Positions 60,379 through 64,000 of a stretch of 64,000 nucleotides of DNA are shown one piece after another. Each line of letters begins with the position of its first letter. Positions within the stretch are counted from its first letter, which is position 1. Both the position numbers and the translations under genes were made by a program. The DNA is from Adenanthera pavonina (lineage: Eukaryota; Streptophyta; Magnoliopsida; Fabales; Fabaceae), in assembly GCA_026686845.1 (NCBI GenBank), contig JAIVEN010000006.1, forward strand, positions 38,300,501 through 38,364,500, read 5' to 3'. Below the pieces are notes generated by a model, which saw nothing but the letters and a program-made list of their open reading frames with translations, searched no databases and was not told where the DNA came from.

Positions 60379-63300
60379 ATGGGTGCTGCTGCTTCATGCT
60401 CTTCGTCTCAACCAATTTCTTCGAAAGAGTATGATGTGTTCATCAGTTTTAGAGGTGAAGACACCCGCACAAATTTCACCAGCCATCTTCATACTGCTCT
60501 CACCCAAAACTCCTTAAGAACCTATATTGATTATCAGCTTCCCAAAGGTGATGATATCTCACAATCACTCACCCAAGCAATCAAGGATTCCATTGTATCT
60601 GTAGTAGTCTTCTCAGAAAACTATGCCTCATCAAAGTGGTGCTTGGATGAGCTCACCCAAATACTCCAATGCAGGAAAGACCAGGGCCAGTTTGTTATAC
60701 CCGTCTTCTACAAAGTTGACCCATCAGATGTTCGCAAGCAGAAGGGTACTTACCAGAAGGCATTTGCAAAACACGAGAGAGATTTCAGGCATGACCAGGA
60801 CAAGGTGCAGAAATGGAAAAATGCTCTGTTTGAAACTGCCAATTTAGCTGGGTGGCATTCTCAATCCTTCAGGTAAATACTCCATTATTGAAGGATTTTT
60901 GAATTATTTCTTATCAATTGACTGGTTTCATCTTTTTCTGACTTGCAGATTTTTTTGTTTCATCCAAGATTTTCATTTCAAAGTCAATACTTGGTTCATC
61001 AAATTTTGTTTTTAACTTATTTTCCTATGGTACTATATTAACTATTTTTTTTTTTTGGGTTCAATATTGTCGTGTGCTAGGGATGAATCTGAACTAATTC
61101 AGAACATCATCAACGATGTTTTGCAAAAACTGGATCTTAGGTATCCAAGGACATTTGAAGGTCTTGTTGGAATTGATGAAAATTGTGAATGTATTGAATT
61201 GTTACTGGAAAAATTTCCTGTAATTGGAATTTGGGGCATGGGCGGGATAGGTAAGACAACCTTGGCTAAGGTTGTATTTGCCAAACTATCTCCTCAATAT
61301 CAAAGTTGCTGTTTCTTAGAAAATGTAAGGGAAGAGTCAGAAAAGCACGGACTAAAATATATACGTGATAAACTTGTGTCGGAGCTACTCATGGAAGAAA
61401 ATATCCGTAGTAACCCATCTAAACTTCTTGGATCTACATTTATTAAGAGAAGGCTCAGTTGTAGACAAGTTTTAGTTGTGCTTGATGATGTTGATAGTAC
61501 TAAGCAATTAGAATATCTGGCTAAAGAATGTGATAGCTTGGGACAAGGCAGTAAAGTCATCATAACAACAAGAGATAAGCATTTGCTTATTGGAAGAGTT
61601 AATGAAATATATGACGCCAAGCCATTGAACTATCAGGAATCCTTCAAGCTTTTCAACTTGAAAGCTTTTCACGAAGATCATCCGGAAGTTGGATATGAAC
61701 AGCTATCAAAAAGGGTTGTTATTTATGCCAAAGGCAATTCTTTAGCTTTAATAGTTTTGGGTTCGTTTCTTCATTCCAAAACTAAAGAAGAATGGGATAG
61801 TGCATTGAGAAAATTAAAAAAGATCCCCAATGAAGATATTCAGGAAGCCTTAAAATTAAGCTACGATGGATTAAACAATGAAGAGAAGGAAATATTTCTA
61901 GACATTGCCTGCTTTTTGAAGGGTGAAATTAAAGAACATATAATACAGTTATTAGACAGCTGTGGATTCCATGCAACCATTGGCATAAGAACCCTTCTAG
62001 ATAAGGCTCTTATCACCATAGGTGAAAGAGTGTGGATGCATGATTTAATACAAGAAATGGGTTGGGAAATTGTTCGTCAAGAGTGTTTCAAAGAACCTGG
62101 AAGGCGCACTAGATTATGGGATGCTAAAGATGTCTATGATGTATTGAAAAATAATCAGGTAAGAAGATGCCCTTCATCTCTTAACAAAACAGCTGTGACA
62201 GTGACAATGCATCTAGTATGATTTAGTTTACTTACTATTATTCTAATGTTGATAATTTTCAGGGAACTGAAGCTGTTGAAGGCATAATATTAAATGTGTC
62301 TCGAATTAGAGATGTATACTTGGCCGCTGACACCTTTAAAAAGATGACTCATTTAAGATTCCTTAAATTTTATTCCTCATGCAATACTGGATCATGCAAT
62401 GTGCATCTTCAAATGGGTCTTGAGTCTATTTCTAACAAAATAAATTACTTTCAGTGGGATGGGTACCCTTTGAGTTCTTTGCCATCAACTTTCTGTGCTG
62501 AGAACCTTGTTGAACTGAAGATGCAGTTCAGCCATGTTCAAACACTCTGGGACAGTGTGCAGGTATAATGCAAATTAACATGTTTTTGAGTTTTAGGTTA
62601 AATTGAAATTTGAAGTCTTTCTGATATTTGTTTGCTAACTGTTACAGGATTTTGTGAATTTAAAGAGAATAGATCTTCGTTTTTCCAGAAAATTGAGAGA
62701 GTTGCCAAATTTTTCTAAGGCCCATAATCTTGAATCAGTGAATCTATATTACTGTGAAAGTTTGTGTTATTTTCATCCATCTATCTTATCTCTCAACAGC
62801 CTTGTTTCTTTGGATTTAGGCAAATGCAAAAACCTTAAGAGTCTCCAAGGTGAGACTCATTTAAGATCTCTTAGAAAGGTCTTGGTTCATGACTGCCCTA
62901 GTCTTAAGGAATTCTCATTATCATCAGATGAACTGAGACATTTATTTTTAGGGTCAACTGTAATAGAAATTCTGCATTCATCAATTGGGAGTCTTACTAA
63001 GCTTAAAAGTCTTCATCTCAATGGATCAAAGTTGAAGAATCTTCCAATAAAGGAATTATGTTGCTTGCGATCTCTTGAGGATCTTGGCATTTACAAGCGT
63101 GCATTTGACAAACCAATGCTACATATGTTATTTGATGCCTTGCGTGCTATTAGAAAACTCTGTTTCCTGAGTTGCTTTAACTTAACTGAACTCCCAAACA
63201 ACATCAAGCATCTCTCAAGACTCCAAAAGCTTCATGTAAGAAGTTGCAGAAATCTTCAATGTTTACCAGAGCTTCCTCTGTCCGTTAAAGAATTAGATGT

Positions 63301-64000
63301 CTCTGATTGCATATCACTTTCAATCAACCGTATGTTGTCGAAGGAAGTAGGAATATTGGTTCCTAATCTTAAAATTCTCCTTCTCAATGGTTCAAGTCTT
63401 GGCAATCTTCCAATAACTGAGTTATGTTGTTTTAGATCTCTCATGGAGCTTCGCCTTCGTAAATGCAAACAAGTAGTGGATGAACCAAAGCTACACATAC
63501 TATTTGAATCCTTGCGATTTCTACAAATACTGGATTTGGAGGAATGTTCTAACTTAACTAAGCTCCCCAACAATATCAGACATCTTTCACAGCTACAAAA
63601 ACTTACTTTGGATGGCTGCACTAGGCTTCGATTTCTACCACAGCTTCCACAGTCCATTAGAAATTTTATTGTCAGTAATTGTACATCATTAGAGACAGTA
63701 TTTGCTTCAACAATTTCAAGACTATTACGGGTAAATGGTCACAATTTCATTTCATTTCACAATTGCATGAAATTGGATGAGCGTTCATGTTCTGCTATTA
63801 GGAAACATGCAGAGTTCTCATTGAAGCAAGCAATGTACAACAAGCAAAGATTTACAGTTTTTTATCCCGGAAACAGTGTTCCAATGTGGTTTGGGCATAA
63901 TCGGTCAACAAAGGGTTCGGTAACTATTGAACTTTCTTTGGCTTCTAACAATTTATTGGGTTTTGCTTTCTGCTCCGTCATTCCTCAATTTGTCCATGAG
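60379..64000 (+). CDS. TIR-NBS-LRR immune receptor E (3' end outside window)
   Basis: Exons 60379-60872, 61081-62158, 62263-62562 and 62648 to the window end, with joined phases and an open frame of 1075 codons so far. TIR (1-165) has DVFISFRGEDTR and SSKWCLDEL with Glu91. NB-ARC has GMGGIGKTT (Lys223), CCFLENVREES, VLVVLDDVD, GSKVIITTRDKHLL, a degenerate GLPL motif (GNSLAL), IFLDIACFLKGE and WMHDLIQEMG. Exon 3 has NVSRIRDVYLA where paralogues read D(I/L)SQI. Exon 4 has LRRs and the beginning of a C-JID (FYPGNSVPMWFGHN; NNLLGFAFCSVIPQF). The N-terminus MGAAASC fits an N-myristoylation consensus followed by Cys, unlike the paralogues, and could place it on a membrane (inference). No stop is seen before the edge. 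Confidence 0.93.

Overview
The window is AT-rich nuclear DNA from a eudicot plant. It has spliced genes with GT/AG introns, LTR retrotransposons primed by a Met-tRNA-type site, a Helitron, MITEs, and a tandem family of TIR-NBS-LRR (TNL) immune-receptor genes. The TNL style (TIR, P-loop, DLSQI-type linker, LRR exon, C-terminal jelly-roll domain) resembles rosid and perhaps legume receptors. The species assignment is inference only.

Layout, all TNLs on the + strand. (1) 1-5148: broken TNL A, cut by the window edge, interrupted by a 2.7 kb solo-LTR-like insertion and carrying a TA microsatellite inside its LRR exon. (2) 5149-7441: its 3' noncoding tail. (3) 7442-8460: a Ty3/gypsy remnant. (4) 9444-11458: a non-autonomous Helitron. 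(5) 13388-17354: intact four-exon TNL B (1168 aa). (6) 17355-20110: TNL B 3' tail. (7) 20233-23041: AT-rich repeats. (8) 23042-42511: broken TNL C. A Ty3/gypsy element (24896-42240, - strand) sits inside its last exon. That element in turn has an 11.8 kb Sirevirus-like Ty1/copia element (28901-40698, + strand) inside its gag gene. (9) 43190-43740: 3' tail of TNL C, then MITE-rich intergenic DNA. (10) 48838-53550: intact four-exon TNL D (1244 aa). (11) 56990-57860: orphan TNL C-terminal remnant with two jelly-roll units in a row. (12) 60379-64000: TNL E, open to the window end.

The three good genes share one exon plan: TIR; NB-ARC; a 99-100 codon linker/LRR start; and a large LRR plus C-JID exon. 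All keep the TIR catalytic Glu, the P-loop Lys and MHD. They would act in the cytosol or nucleus as NAD-consuming intracellular receptors that recognise pathogen effectors through the LRR and C-JID. The paralogues differ at their ends. TNL E starts with a consensus N-myristoylation motif, TNL D ends in a basic tail, and TNL B lost that tail to a stop codon.

The retrotransposons form a dated nest: TNL C, then gypsy, then copia. The copia element keeps its reading frames over thousands of bases but carries 16 in-frame stops, each of a kind that C-to-T or G-to-A change can produce. I found no clearly new enzymatic system. The most unusual items are the repeated 3' tail modules, the tandem C-JID remnant, the myristoylation motif, and a group of tiny poly(A)-containing inserts flanked by target-site-like repeats.
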